Part shown: piece after piece, positions 1 through 7,426 of the stretch
How the letters are laid out: each line of letters opens with the position of its first letter
How positions within the stretch are numbered: position 1 is the stretch's first letter
Source of the DNA: Pyramidobacter sp.
GTDB lineage: Bacteria > Synergistota > Synergistia > Synergistales > Dethiosulfovibrionaceae
Reading direction: 5' to 3'
Assembly: GCA_016286835.1 (NCBI GenBank)
Contig: JAEEUD010000030.1
Span: 1-11,171 of the forward strand
DNA length: 11,171 nucleotides
Position numbers and translations under genes: made by a program
The notes under the pieces: generated by a model
Told to the model about the DNA's origin: nothing
The model's database searches: none
Seen by the model: the letters and a program-made list of their open reading frames with translations, nothing else

Positions 1-192
1 GAGTGCAAATTCCGCAACGAGCTGACGGGCATCGAAGTGTTGCGCGAGCTGAAAGAAAAGTCGGAGTGTCTCTATTCGTTCAAGAGGCGTTTTTACGCGC
101 TGTTCTCCAAAAGCGGCTTTTCAAAAGAACTGCGCAGTCTGGCCAGCGGCAACCCGTCGCTTTTGCTCTTCACGCTTGAAGAAATGTACTGA
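1..192 (+). CDS. C-terminal fragment of a DUF234-type AAA ATPase (partial)
   Basis: An open frame runs from the window edge to a TGA at 190-192, giving the last 63 residues of a protein. It begins with E-C-K-F, followed by an amphipathic helix (VLRELKEKSE) and a YALFSKSGF stretch. This pattern fits the C-terminal PD-(D/E)xK-like domain of the archaeal-type ATPase / DUF234 family, in which a GECK motif supplies the E-x-K nuclease residues and YALFSKSGF-like segments recur near the end. The N-terminal P-loop ATPase part lies outside the window, so it cannot be checked. These ATPases are common in anaerobes, often in several copies, and their cellular role is not established. A hairpin with a T-run follows eight bases after the stop, so this appears to be the last gene of its transcript. 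Confidence 0.7.
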   Translation, partial: ECKFRNELTGIEVLRELKEKSECLYSFKRRFYALFSKSGFSKELRSLASGNPSLLLFTLEEMY

Positions 193-199
193 ACTATCC

Positions 200-240
200 C
201 GCGCGGCACTCGTTCGAAATTTCGGGCGCAGCGCGTTTTT
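200..240 (+). terminator. Intrinsic terminator after the ATPase gene
   Basis: CGCGC at 200-204 pairs with GCGCG at 231-235. The stem continues inward with GC/GC and CTCG/CGGG pairs, interrupted by two single mismatches, around a loop at 213-222. A run of five T's (236-240) follows the stem directly. The position just after the stop at 192 fits termination of the upstream gene. Confidence 0.65.
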
Positions 241-247
241 AATTGGG

Positions 248-263
248 TGTTTCACGTGAAACT
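248..263. other. parS: parS site (ParB/Spo0J binding, centromere-like)
   Basis: The 16-mer TGTTTCACGTGAAACT matches the widely conserved bacterial parS sequence TGTTTCACGTGAAACA at 15 of 16 positions, and its central 14 bases (249-262) form a perfect palindrome. ParB (Spo0J) dimers bind this element, spread along flanking DNA and load SMC, and parS sites usually cluster near the replication origin. The site lies in the intergenic spacer, 35 bp before the -35 box of the aldo/keto reductase promoter. smc itself lies about 2.2 to 5.6 kb away. No parA or parB gene is visible in the window. The sequence match is direct; binding is inferred. Confidence 0.88.
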
Positions 264-297
264 CATTCGCTGAACGCAATTCCGCAGGAAAATCGCC

Positions 298-328
298 TTG
301 ACTTGAAGCTGACTTGAGGTGTTATACT
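298..328 (+). promoter_or_regulatory. Promoter with 19-bp spacer, probable MerR-family operator
   Basis: A -35 box TTGACT (298-303) and a -10 box TATACT (323-328) are separated by 19 bp. This is longer than the usual 17 bp and typical of promoters that MerR-family activators remodel. The spacer holds an imperfect dyad, AAG at 307-309 region opposite CTT, in the frame TTGACTTGAAGCTGACTTGA. This resembles AdhR/NmlR-type operators, which control aldehyde- and thiol-stress genes including aldo/keto reductases. A second sequence identical to the -10 consensus, TATAAT (349-354), lies downstream but has no convincing -35 box. No MerR-type regulator gene is in the window. Confidence 0.6.
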
Positions 329-370
329 TTGCTTTAACACATGAGTTCTATAATTGGGCCGCAACGGCTG

Positions 371-376
371 AAGGGG
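371..376 (+). promoter_or_regulatory. Ribosome binding site of the aldo/keto reductase gene
   Basis: AAGGGG lies eight bases before the ATG at 385 and supports that start. The longer frame that opens with GTG at 319 starts inside the -10 region of the promoter, has no such site, and is unlikely to be translated. Confidence 0.7.
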
Positions 377-384
377 TGTCGGCA

Positions 385-1533
385 ATGGAATACAGAACGC
401 TGGGACGCACGGGCATGAAGGTTAGTGCGATCGGATTGGGCTGCGAGGGGTTCACGGACAAGACGGCCAACGAGGTCAGGGATGATTTTTCCTTCGCGTC
501 GTCGCTGGGGATCAACTTTTTCGACTGCTACTCTTCCGATCCCGAGCTTCGCTCGAACTTCGGCGCGGCGCTGGCGGGACGTAGGGAGAAGTTTATCATT
601 CAGGGGCATCTCTGTTCGTCCTGGGAAAACGGCCAGTATCTGCGCACGCGCGACATGGCAAAGACGCGCGCGGCCTTTGACGATCTGCTCACGCGGATGG
701 GAACGGACGTCATCGACGTCGGCATGATCCATTACAGCGATTCCGCCGACGATCTGCGGCAGATCCTCGAGGGCGAGATCATTCAGTACGCCGTCAGCCT
801 GAAAGAACAGGGCAAGATCCGCGCGATCGGCCTCAGCAGCCACAATCCGCAGGTCGCGGCCGCGGCGGTGAAAAGCGGGCTGATCGACGTGCTGATGTTC
901 TCCGTCAATCCCTGCTACGATCTCCAGCCGGCGGACGAAGACGTGGAGCGCCTCTGGGCCGACGAAAGCTATGAAAAGCCGCTGGAAAACATGGACAAGG
1001 ACCGGGAAGCGCTCTACGAACTGTGCGAGAGGCTGGGCGTCGGCATCGATGTGATGAAAGTTTTCGGCGGCGGCGACCTTCTCGACGCACAGAACTCTCC
1101 GTTCGGCCGCGCCTTCACGCCGGTGCAGTGCATCGAATACGCGCTTTCGCGTCCCGCCGTCGCCTCGGTCATGGCCGGCTGCCGGACGCAGGAGCAGATC
1201 AGAGCGGCGGCCGCGTGGTGCGACGCCGGCCGTGAGGAAAGGGACTTTTCCCCGGTCATGCGCGGTCTGGACCGCTTCACCTGGACCGGCCACTGCATGT
1301 ACTGCGGCCACTGCGCGCCCTGTCCCAAGGGGATCCACGTCGCTTCGGTGACGAAATACCTCAATCTCGCCCGCGCTCAGGCGTCCGTGCCGGAAACCGT
1401 CCGCGAGCACTATCTGCTTCTTCCCCATCACGCGTCCGAGTGTATCGCTTGCGGCGCCTGCGAGACGCGCTGTCCCTTCGGCGTCGACATCCGCGGCAAC
1501 ATGCGCGAAGCCGCGGCCCTGTTCGGGAAATAG
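385..1533 (+). CDS. Aldo/keto reductase with C-terminal 2x[4Fe-4S] domain
   Basis: The protein has 382 residues and begins MEYRTLGRTGMKVSAIGLGC, the usual aldo/keto reductase barrel start. Barrel landmarks are FFD (D47), GTDVIDVGMIH (H116), and GKIRAIGLSSHN (about 143-154). Two cysteine motifs at the C-terminus, C304-C307-C310-C313-P and C353-C356-C359-C363-P, would each hold a [4Fe-4S] cluster. This is the COG1453-type architecture of NAD(P)-linked or ferredoxin-linked oxidoreductases in anaerobes; the substrate is unknown. The usual catalytic Tyr five residues after the Asp, and the Lys of the next strand, do not appear at their expected places (D52 and H75 by eye), so classical carbonyl reduction is uncertain. 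The gene stands alone between two terminators and its promoter looks MerR-controlled. It is probably cytoplasmic, with no signal peptide. Confidence 0.88.
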   Translation: MEYRTLGRTGMKVSAIGLGCEGFTDKTANEVRDDFSFASSLGINFFDCYSSDPELRSNFGAALAGRREKFIIQGHLCSSWENGQYLRTRDMAKTRAAFDDLLTRMGTDVIDVGMIHYSDSADDLRQILEGEIIQYAVSLKEQGKIRAIGLSSHNPQVAAAAVKSGLIDVLMFSVNPCYDLQPADEDVERLWADESYEKPLENMDKDREALYELCERLGVGIDVMKVFGGGDLLDAQNSPFGRAFTPVQCIEYALSRPAVASVMAGCRTQEQIRAAAAWCDAGREERDFSPVMRGLDRFTWTGHCMYCGHCAPCPKGIHVASVTKYLNLARAQASVPETVREHYLLLPHHASECIACGACETRCPFGVDIRGNMREAAALFGK

Positions 1534-1640
1534 CGCTGTCCCCTCTACGCCGATCCAACGCTCTGCCGGCTTTGTGACCGGGCCGGAACATGGATCAGCC
1601 CCTGTAATAATCTCTGCATTTCAATTCTGAACGGAATAGA

Positions 1641-1686
1641 AAATCCCGCACGTCCCGATTTCTGGCTTGGGACGAGCGGGATTTTT
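1641..1686. terminator. Bidirectional intrinsic terminator between converging genes
   Basis: A 16-bp arm (1641-1656) pairs with 1669-1684 with only one mismatch, around a 12-base loop. On the plus strand the stem runs into TTTTT (1682-1686). On the minus strand the matching arm ends in TTTTCTATT. The element sits between the aldo/keto reductase stop (1533) and the minus-strand methyltransferase stop (1699), so it can end transcription from both sides. Confidence 0.9.
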
Positions 1687-1694
1687 CTGTTGAG

Positions 1695-1710
1695 TGTTTT
1701 ACGTGGAACT
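1695..1710. other. Degenerate parS-like sequence
   Basis: TGTTTTACGTGGAACT matches the parS form TGTTYCACGTGRAACA at 14 of 16 positions, with changes at positions 6 and 16. It overlaps the last codons and TAA stop of the methyltransferase gene and lies 1,447 bp from the near-perfect site at 248. The changed C/G step within the CACGTG core may weaken ParB binding, so this is a candidate only. Confidence 0.4.
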
Positions 1711-2472
1711 TTTTTCTTCGCGGTCACACCGTGGGGGCTCGGAGCGGTAGAACCGCATCAGCTCTTCGGTGTACTCGCCGCTGCCATCGTAGATGTACAG
1801 CGGCGGCAGCACGGTCATCGCCGGGCCGCCGTTGCGGCGCGCTTCCAGCAGAAAGACGGAAGCGTCCTTGGCAGGCGTGGGATGGACCATGCGCAGGAGA
1901 CGCGGCTCGATCTTGTACGCACGAAGCGCCGCGAGCGTGTCAGCCAGACGCAGTGCGCGCATGACCATGAACAGCCGGCCTTTGTTCTTCAGCAGAAACG
2001 CAACGGCCGCGCACACGTCATCGAGCGTGCACAACTCTCCCTGACGGGCGACGCGGTTGACTTCGCTCTCGCTGCGCCGGCCGAAGCCCGGATCTTCATA
2101 GGGCGGGTTGACGACGACAGCGTCAAAGCTCTGGTGCCGGTACAGCCGGCGCACGTCGCGCAGATCGCCGGCGCGAAAGGCGGTGTTTTCCGTCAGGCCG
2201 TTGCGGCCGGCGTTTTCGCGCGCCAGTTCGACCAGATGCGGCTGCACGTCCAGCCCTTCGACGAACGCGCCGCCGAAGCGTTTGGCAAGGATCAGCGACA
2301 CGGCGCCGTGGGCGCAGCCGAGCTCGATGGCCCGCTCGCCGCTTTTCAGGGCGGCAAAACCGGCCAGCAGCACGGTGTCCATGTTCACACGGGGGCCGTC
2401 TTCGGGCTGGATCATGTCCAGAAAGCCGTAGAGGATGGCCTCGCCCTTCACGCTCGGCCCATTCACTCCCAT
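1699..2472 (-). CDS. trmN6: TrmN6-type tRNA/adenine N6-methyltransferase
   Basis: This is a 257-residue class I SAM-dependent methyltransferase of the COG4123 family. It shows the family entry segment PRVNMDTVLLAGFA (27-40), motif I AIELGCAHGAVSL (48-60), an acidic strand end GLDVQ (73-77), and the N6-adenine signature VNPPYEDPG (121-129). The Escherichia coli member methylates A37 of tRNA1(Val); the exact target here is unknown. The ATG at 2472 has AAGGTGG (2477-2483) upstream and overlaps the smc 3' end by 10 bp. A GTG at 2466, forming a GTGA overlap with the smc stop, is an alternative start that would remove two residues. It is the last gene of the minus-strand operon, with the terminator at 1641-1686 after it. 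The earlier in-frame start at 2811 would lie deep inside smc and is rejected. Confidence 0.8.
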   Translation of the reverse strand: MGVNGPSVKGEAILYGFLDMIQPEDGPRVNMDTVLLAGFAALKSGERAIELGCAHGAVSLILAKRFGGAFVEGLDVQPHLVELARENAGRNGLTENTAFRAGDLRDVRRLYRHQSFDAVVVNPPYEDPGFGRRSESEVNRVARQGELCTLDDVCAAVAFLLKNKGRLFMVMRALRLADTLAALRAYKIEPRLLRMVHPTPAKDASVFLLEARRNGGPAMTVLPPLYIYDGSGEYTEELMRFYRSEPPRCDREEKSST

Positions 2473-5400
2473 TGGTCCACCTTGACGGAGACGATCTGCG
2501 ACAGTCCGGGCTCGCTCATCGTCACGCCGTACATCACTTCGGCGTGCTCCATCGTCTGACGGCGATGGGTCATGGCGATGACCTGCAGATTTTTCGAGTA
2601 GTCGGCCACCATCTGCGCAAAGCGCGTCAGATTGGCCTCGTCGAGCGCAGCGTCCACCTCGTCGAGCACGGCCAGCGGCACTTTTGCCACTTCCATCGAG
2701 GCAAACAGCAGCGACAGGGCCGTCAGCGACTGTTCGCCGCCGGAAAGCTGGGCCAAAAACAGCGTTTTCTTGCCCGGCGGCCGGGCGACGATCTCCACGC
2801 CTGTCTCCCACAGGTCCATTTCCGGCTGCGCGCGCAGGTGCGCTTCGCCGCCGCCGAAGAGGCGCTGGAACAGCTCGTCGAAGCGCTTGTCGATCTTCAC
2901 GAGCGCGTTGTTGAAGAGCGTGCCGGCCTGCTTGTCGGTGTTGGCGATGAGTTCTTTGAGGCCGTCCATGCCCTTTTGCACGTCGGCCAGCTGCCCGCCA
3001 AGGTATTCAAGGCGCTCGGCCAGCGACTGATCTTCCGAGAGGGCACCCATGTTCACGTCGCCCAGCTCGCGAAGCTGGCGCTCGACGTAGCGCGCGCTGT
3101 TTTCCAGCTTTTCGGCGCTCTCATCGCCGGGCGTAAAGTCTGCCGGATAGGGATATTTCTCCTCGTTGGCGGAGATCAGATCGGCCAGACGCTCGCGTGT
3201 CTTTTCGATCTCGGTCCGCGCCACCAGCTCGTCGCGCGTGAGCGTGTCGAACGTCGTCTGCGACTTCTGGCTGCGCAGGAGCTGACGCTCCATGCGCGTC
3301 GCGGCGCGGGTGTTGCGTCCGTCCAGCTCGGCGATCTTCGTCTCGATCTCTTTCTTCTGCGCCTCGCGTTCGCTTCGCTCGGCCCGGAGCGCGTCCTCTC
3401 GCTCGCTCAGAGCAGCCAGTCCGGCGACGCTCTGGCGCGAGGCGGCAGAGTTGGCGCTCAGTTCCCGGCGCAGATCGGACACGGCGCGGACGGAACGTTC
3501 CAGTTCGGCCTTTTTGCCGGCCAGACGCTCGCCGGCCAAAGCCGCCTGCGTGCGCAACTCGGCCAGTTCCCTGCTTTCGCTGTCGTCGGCGTCGGGCAGC
3601 GCCAGCGCTTCGATCTGTGTTCGCAGCCCGGCGGCGTCAGCTTTCAGCTTTTTGGCGGAGCCGCGGCACTGCTCGATGCGCGACGCGGCGGTGGATTCTT
3701 CCGAGAGCAGGGCGTTGAGCTCTTCGGTCTGTTCGCGCAGCGCGCGGCGCAGGCCTTCGGTCTTCGATTTCTGCTCGTCGTGGACGCGGCGCTTGGCTTC
3801 CAGAGCTTCGCGCGCTTTCGCCTCGGCCTTTTCGGCCGCTTCCAGCTTTTTGGCGATCGTCGTCTGCGCTTTCGTATCGGCTGCCAGACGATTTTCCGTC
3901 TCGGCGATCATGTTGCGCAGCGTGATCGCGCCGACGCTGCGCTCGGTCTTGCCGCCGCTGACGGTGCCCGAGGGGGAGAACACCTCGCCGTCGAGCGTAA
4001 CGATGGGATAGCGCGCCGTCGCAGCCAGGCGCGCGCCAGTATCGTAGTCGGCAACCACAAGCACGTCGCCGAGAAGGTGCTGACATGCCGGCAGCCATCT
4101 CGGGTCGGGCGAGACGAGGTCGATGGCCCAGCCCAGCACGCCCGCGCCCGCCGGCGCTTTACCGGCCCGGGGCGTACGGCAGCGGTCGAGGGGCAGGAAC
4201 GTGGCGCGTCCGCCGCGGCGCTCTTTGAGCAGGTCGATGCCCGCGTGGGCTCCGCTCATGGTGTCAACGAGCAGCCAGTACTGGCGGCCGCCCAGATAAG
4301 CCTCCAGGCAGGCGGCCAGTTTCGCTTCGCAGGAAAAGGCCTCCACGGCCGGGACCGTTTCGATCTTCAGGCGGCCCAGTCTGACGGCTGACAGCACCAT
4401 TTCCACGGGTTTGGGGTACAGGCCGGCCTCAGCGCGTGTCTTCAGCTGTTCCAGCTCGGCTTCGGCACGGGCGATCGACTGGCGCAGGCTGCGCGCGCGC
4501 ACGGCCATCTCCTGGCTCTGCGTGGCCGCTTCGCCGCGCTGTTTTTCCAGCGCGTCAAGGACGTCCTCGATCTCTTCGAGCGCTTCGTCGGCTTCCGTCA
4601 GGCGCGTGACGAGTTCGCTCCGCTGCTCGCGCAGCCGGTTCAGGGTGTTCTCGCGCTCCTGTCCCTGCGCTTCGAGCGTCTGGGCACGCGCTTCCATCTG
4701 CTGTGCTTCTTCCAGCAGCGAAGCCTCGCGCTCGAGCAGTTCCTGGCGTTTTTTGCGTGCTTCTTCAAGACGTTCGTCACGCTTGGAGAGGCGGTCTTCG
4801 AGGTCAGCCAGCCGGACGGAGAGCGTGCGCTCCTCGCCCGTCAGCTTGCCGGCCTGCGCGGCCAGCTCGCCGCGGTGTTTCTCTTCTTCCTTGAGCTGCG
4901 CGTCGAGGCGGTCATGCTCTTCCTGATAGCGCCGCAGAGCAAACTCACATTCGCTCTTTTCGGCGTTTAGGGCCATCTGCCGGCGCAGCACGTCGTCCAG
5001 CCGCGGCTGGAGCTCGTCCAGCTCGCCGGCCAGTCGCGTACGCTCGCGCGCGTATTCGCTGCCGCGCTCGCGCAGCACGTCGAGCGCGCGTTTCCACAGT
5101 TTGGCCCAGCGCTCGGCAAGACCGAGCCGCGACGCAGCTTTTTCGTGTTTTTCCTCCAGCCCGGCCAATTTCGCCTCTTCGGCGCTGCGTTTGGTGTGAT
5201 AGAGCACGCTTCGCAGATCGGCCAGGCGTGTCTGGTATTCCTTCGCCTTGCGGGCGTTGATCAGATCGGGGGCGATCTCCTCGCGCCGGGCGCGCAGCTC
5301 ACCCATCAGCGTGTTGAGGCGCATCAGCTCTTCAAGCGACTGTTTCAGCTCTTCCTGAGCGCCGTCGCGCTTTTTGCGGTAGAGGTCGATGCCGAACAGC

Positions 5401-5864
5401 TCTTCCAGCTGCAAGCGGCGCTGGAACGGTTTTTGCAGCACAGCCGCGCCGACCTCGCCCTGACCGATGAAGGCCGAGCGGTCGCCCTCAAGCCGCCACT
5501 GCTGCTTGAACTGCGCCAGATCCTGCACGCGCGTGCGGCTGCCGTTGACGTAGAGCGTGCCGCCGGAAGCGTCGAGATGACGGCGCAGCGAGACGTGCGA
5601 AGAGCCTTCGACGAGGTCGAGCGACACTTCCGTCTCCGTCGCTTCGGACAGGCCCGCCGAGCCCTGAAAGATCAGGTCGCTCTGGCGCGTGATACGAAGG
5701 CGGGCCGCGCCGCTTTCGCCAAGCACCCAGCGCAGCCCGTCGAGAATGTTGCTTTTGCCGCTCCCGTTCGGCCCGACGATGGCCGTGAAACCCGGAGCGA
5801 ACGGAAGCTGATGCGTTCCGCCGAAACTCTTGAAATTTTTAAGGGTCAGCCGTTCGATAGACAA
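2463..5864 (-). CDS. smc: Chromosome segregation protein SMC
   Basis: The 1,133-residue protein has the complete SMC plan. The N-terminal head carries Walker A GPNGSGKS (31-38). A coiled-coil arm runs from about 165 to 480, the hinge from about 483 to 640, and a returning arm from about 645 to 930. The C-terminal head carries the signature LSGGEQ (1040-1045), Walker B VLDEVDA (1066-1072) and D-loop ALDEAN (1073-1078). It is slightly shorter than the usual 1,170-1,190 residues. SMC dimers with ScpA and ScpB (not in the window) form the ATP-driven condensin loaded by ParB at parS. The start is TTG, since no ATG or GTG precedes it in frame and later starts would cut the first head strand. A purine-rich GGAAGGGGGG tract lies about nine bases before it. 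The gene overlaps rng by 26 bp and the methyltransferase by about 10 bp. Confidence 0.97.
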   Translation of the reverse strand: MSIERLTLKNFKSFGGTHQLPFAPGFTAIVGPNGSGKSNILDGLRWVLGESGAARLRITRQSDLIFQGSAGLSEATETEVSLDLVEGSSHVSLRRHLDASGGTLYVNGSRTRVQDLAQFKQQWRLEGDRSAFIGQGEVGAAVLQKPFQRRLQLEELFGIDLYRKKRDGAQEELKQSLEELMRLNTLMGELRARREEIAPDLINARKAKEYQTRLADLRSVLYHTKRSAEEAKLAGLEEKHEKAASRLGLAERWAKLWKRALDVLRERGSEYARERTRLAGELDELQPRLDDVLRRQMALNAEKSECEFALRRYQEEHDRLDAQLKEEEKHRGELAAQAGKLTGEERTLSVRLADLEDRLSKRDERLEEARKKRQELLEREASLLEEAQQMEARAQTLEAQGQERENTLNRLREQRSELVTRLTEADEALEEIEDVLDALEKQRGEAATQSQEMAVRARSLRQSIARAEAELEQLKTRAEAGLYPKPVEMVLSAVRLGRLKIETVPAVEAFSCEAKLAACLEAYLGGRQYWLLVDTMSGAHAGIDLLKERRGGRATFLPLDRCRTPRAGKAPAGAGVLGWAIDLVSPDPRWLPACQHLLGDVLVVADYDTGARLAATARYPIVTLDGEVFSPSGTVSGGKTERSVGAITLRNMIAETENRLAADTKAQTTIAKKLEAAEKAEAKAREALEAKRRVHDEQKSKTEGLRRALREQTEELNALLSEESTAASRIEQCRGSAKKLKADAAGLRTQIEALALPDADDSESRELAELRTQAALAGERLAGKKAELERSVRAVSDLRRELSANSAASRQSVAGLAALSEREDALRAERSEREAQKKEIETKIAELDGRNTRAATRMERQLLRSQKSQTTFDTLTRDELVARTEIEKTRERLADLISANEEKYPYPADFTPGDESAEKLENSARYVERQLRELGDVNMGALSEDQSLAERLEYLGGQLADVQKGMDGLKELIANTDKQAGTLFNNALVKIDKRFDELFQRLFGGGEAHLRAQPEMDLWETGVEIVARPPGKKTLFLAQLSGGEQSLTALSLLFASMEVAKVPLAVLDEVDAALDEANLTRFAQMVADYSKNLQVIAMTHRRQTMEHAEVMYGVTMSEPGLSQIVSVKVDQWE

Positions 5865-7383
5865 CGCTCCTGTCCCCCCTTCCGCGCGTCAGCGTCAGTC
5901 GCGCCTCGACGCCGGCAAGCGTACCCTGCAGGTCGAGACGGAACTTTTCCAGCGGCATGGCGCTCTGCCCGCGCAGGAAGATGCGCCGTCCGAAAAACTC
6001 TTCCCACGATGAAAGGTACACTTCGGCCACGTACTTCGCCGTCGCATCGTTCACGTCGATCAGCACGGCTTCGGCACGTCCCGACATGAAGACCTTGCGG
6101 ATGAAGCGCTTGAGCATCAGCGCGACGCCGTCTTCCTTGAGCACGCGTGCGCTCGTGCCGCACAGAGGGCACGGACGCGTCAGCACCGAGCGAAGATCGG
6201 AACGCGCCCGCTTGCGGGTCATTTCGACCAGCCCCAGCTGTGAGATGCCGTACACGCGCACGCGGCAGCGGTCGGCAGCGCAAACTTTTTCCAGCTTCGC
6301 CAGCAACGCCTTGCGGTCTTCCTCCGGCTCCATGTCGATGAAATCGACAACTATGATGCCGCCGATGGCGCGCAGGCGCAGCTGCCAGGCGATCTCCTCG
6401 GCCGCTTCCAGATTGGTGGCCAGCACCGTCTCGCGCAGGTTCTGCCCGCCCGTGTACTTGCCCGTGTTCACGTCGATGACGGTGAGTGCCTCGGTCTGGT
6501 CGATGACGAGATACGCGCCCGATTTCAGCCAGACCTTGTTGTCCAGCAGGGCGTCGATCTCCTTTTCCATATCGTAGTACTCGAACAGCGGGATGTTGCC
6601 GCGGTGAAACGTCAGGCTGGGCAGCGATTCGGATTCCTTGTAGCGCTCCAGATATTCCCTGACGCGGTCGTATTCTTCCTGATTGTCGACGATGATCTGC
6701 GAAACTTCCGAGTTCAGCTCGTCGCGCAGGACGCGGCCGACCAGCCCCATGTCCTTGTAGAGCAGGCACGGTGCCGTCTGACGCGCGGCGTTTTTCTCGA
6801 TGTCGCGCCAGAGCGTTTTGAGCTGTTCAAGGTCGGCCTGCAGCACGTCGGCGTCCACGCCTTCCGAAGCCGTGCGCATGATCAGGCCGAAGCCGGCCGT
6901 ATCCATGCCGCGGACCGCTTCTTTGAGGCGCGCGCGCTCTTCCTCGCGTGCGATCCGCTTGGAAACGCCTACGTCATGCCCGCCGGGAACGAGCACAAGG
7001 TAACGCCCGGGCAGCGACAGCCGCGTCGTCACGCGCGCGCCCTTGTTCTTGCGCGCCGTCTTGACGACCTGGACGAGGATCTCGGCGCCTTCGCGGACCG
7101 TGACGCCGCGGGCGTCGTTGAGGTACAAAAAGCCGTTGCGGCCGTCGCCGAGTCCGACGAACGCAGCGTTCATGCCGGGCAGGACGCTTTCCACGCGGGC
7201 TTTATAGATCTCGCCGCTTTTCTGACACTCCCACATCCGCTCGATGAAAAGCTCGCTGAGACGACCGTTTTCCACGATCGCCACGCGCGATTCCTCAGGA
7301 TCGACGGTGTTCGCGAGGATCACGGTGTCCGGCCTGTTTTGTTCTGTTTCCTGCGTATGATGTTCCATGTGCAACGTCTGCAT
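5839..7383 (-). CDS. rng: Ribonuclease G (Rne/Rng family)
   Basis: The 514-residue protein matches RNase G in length and order. An S1 RNA-binding domain spans about 56-130, with GEIYKARVESVLPGMNAAFV and a GFLYLND strand. The catalytic domain has the magnesium-binding aspartates in TVIDVNTGKYTGG (D304) and VVDFIDME (D347). A CPLC pair (C405, C408) corresponds to the Zn-link CPxC of RNase E/G, which joins subunits. The enzyme is a 5'-end-sensing single-strand endoribonuclease that matures rRNA and turns over mRNA. There is no long scaffold tail, so it is RNase G rather than full RNase E. The ATG at 7383 is chosen because AAGGA (7392-7396) lies eight bases upstream; a start at 7497 would fall within the preceding gene. 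The first 17 residues are His/Gln-rich and look unstructured. Confidence 0.94.
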   Translation of the reverse strand: MQTLHMEHHTQETEQNRPDTVILANTVDPEESRVAIVENGRLSELFIERMWECQKSGEIYKARVESVLPGMNAAFVGLGDGRNGFLYLNDARGVTVREGAEILVQVVKTARKNKGARVTTRLSLPGRYLVLVPGGHDVGVSKRIAREEERARLKEAVRGMDTAGFGLIMRTASEGVDADVLQADLEQLKTLWRDIEKNAARQTAPCLLYKDMGLVGRVLRDELNSEVSQIIVDNQEEYDRVREYLERYKESESLPSLTFHRGNIPLFEYYDMEKEIDALLDNKVWLKSGAYLVIDQTEALTVIDVNTGKYTGGQNLRETVLATNLEAAEEIAWQLRLRAIGGIIVVDFIDMEPEEDRKALLAKLEKVCAADRCRVRVYGISQLGLVEMTRKRARSDLRSVLTRPCPLCGTSARVLKEDGVALMLKRFIRKVFMSGRAEAVLIDVNDATAKYVAEVYLSSWEEFFGRRIFLRGQSAMPLEKFRLDLQGTLAGVEARLTLTRGRGDRSVVYRTADP

Positions 7384-7391
7384 GTTCACGT

Positions 7392-7396
7392 TCCTT
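7392..7396 (-). promoter_or_regulatory. Ribosome binding site deciding the rng start
   Basis: On the minus strand AAGGA lies eight bases before the ATG at 7383. The next in-frame ATG (7368) has no such site. A 10-base palindrome, AACGGCCGTT, lies just upstream. Confidence 0.6.
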
Positions 7397-7426
7397 ATAT
7401 AAAACGGCCGTTCGCGCTTCACTCGC

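Noticed and set aside
319..384. Upstream extension of the aldo/keto reductase from GTG at 319
   Set aside because: This start lies just upstream of and overlaps the -10 region of the likely promoter, so the transcript would not include it; the family start MEYRTLG at 385 has a good ribosome binding site.
193..384. Replication origin next to the parS site
   Set aside because: I see no DnaA-box cluster, no AT-rich unwinding region and no dnaA, dnaN or gidA-type neighbour; parS sites can lie many kilobases from oriC.
334..1431. 365-codon open frame on the minus strand opposite the aldo/keto reductase
   Set aside because: The translation is Arg/Ala/Val-rich with no motif, while the plus strand encodes a full reductase with intact iron-sulfur motifs.
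1690..2559. 289-codon plus-strand frame opposite the methyltransferase
   Set aside because: The minus strand carries a clear SAM and NPPY motif protein; the plus frame has no recognisable content and starts within the terminator and parS-like region.
2472..4391. 639-codon open frame on the plus strand opposite smc
   Set aside because: It is antisense to an unmistakable smc, has low-complexity Gln/Ala/Leu/Arg/Gly-rich translation without a recognisable domain, and follows from the high GC content and charged coiled-coil codons of smc.
7381..7396. TGTTCACGTTCC before rng as a parS site
   Set aside because: The spacing between arm and core is one base short and the right arm does not match.
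7384..7426. TATATAA before rng as a -10 box of an internal promoter
   Set aside because: No acceptable -35 sequence lies 16-18 bp upstream, and the spot is explained by an AT-rich ribosome binding region.
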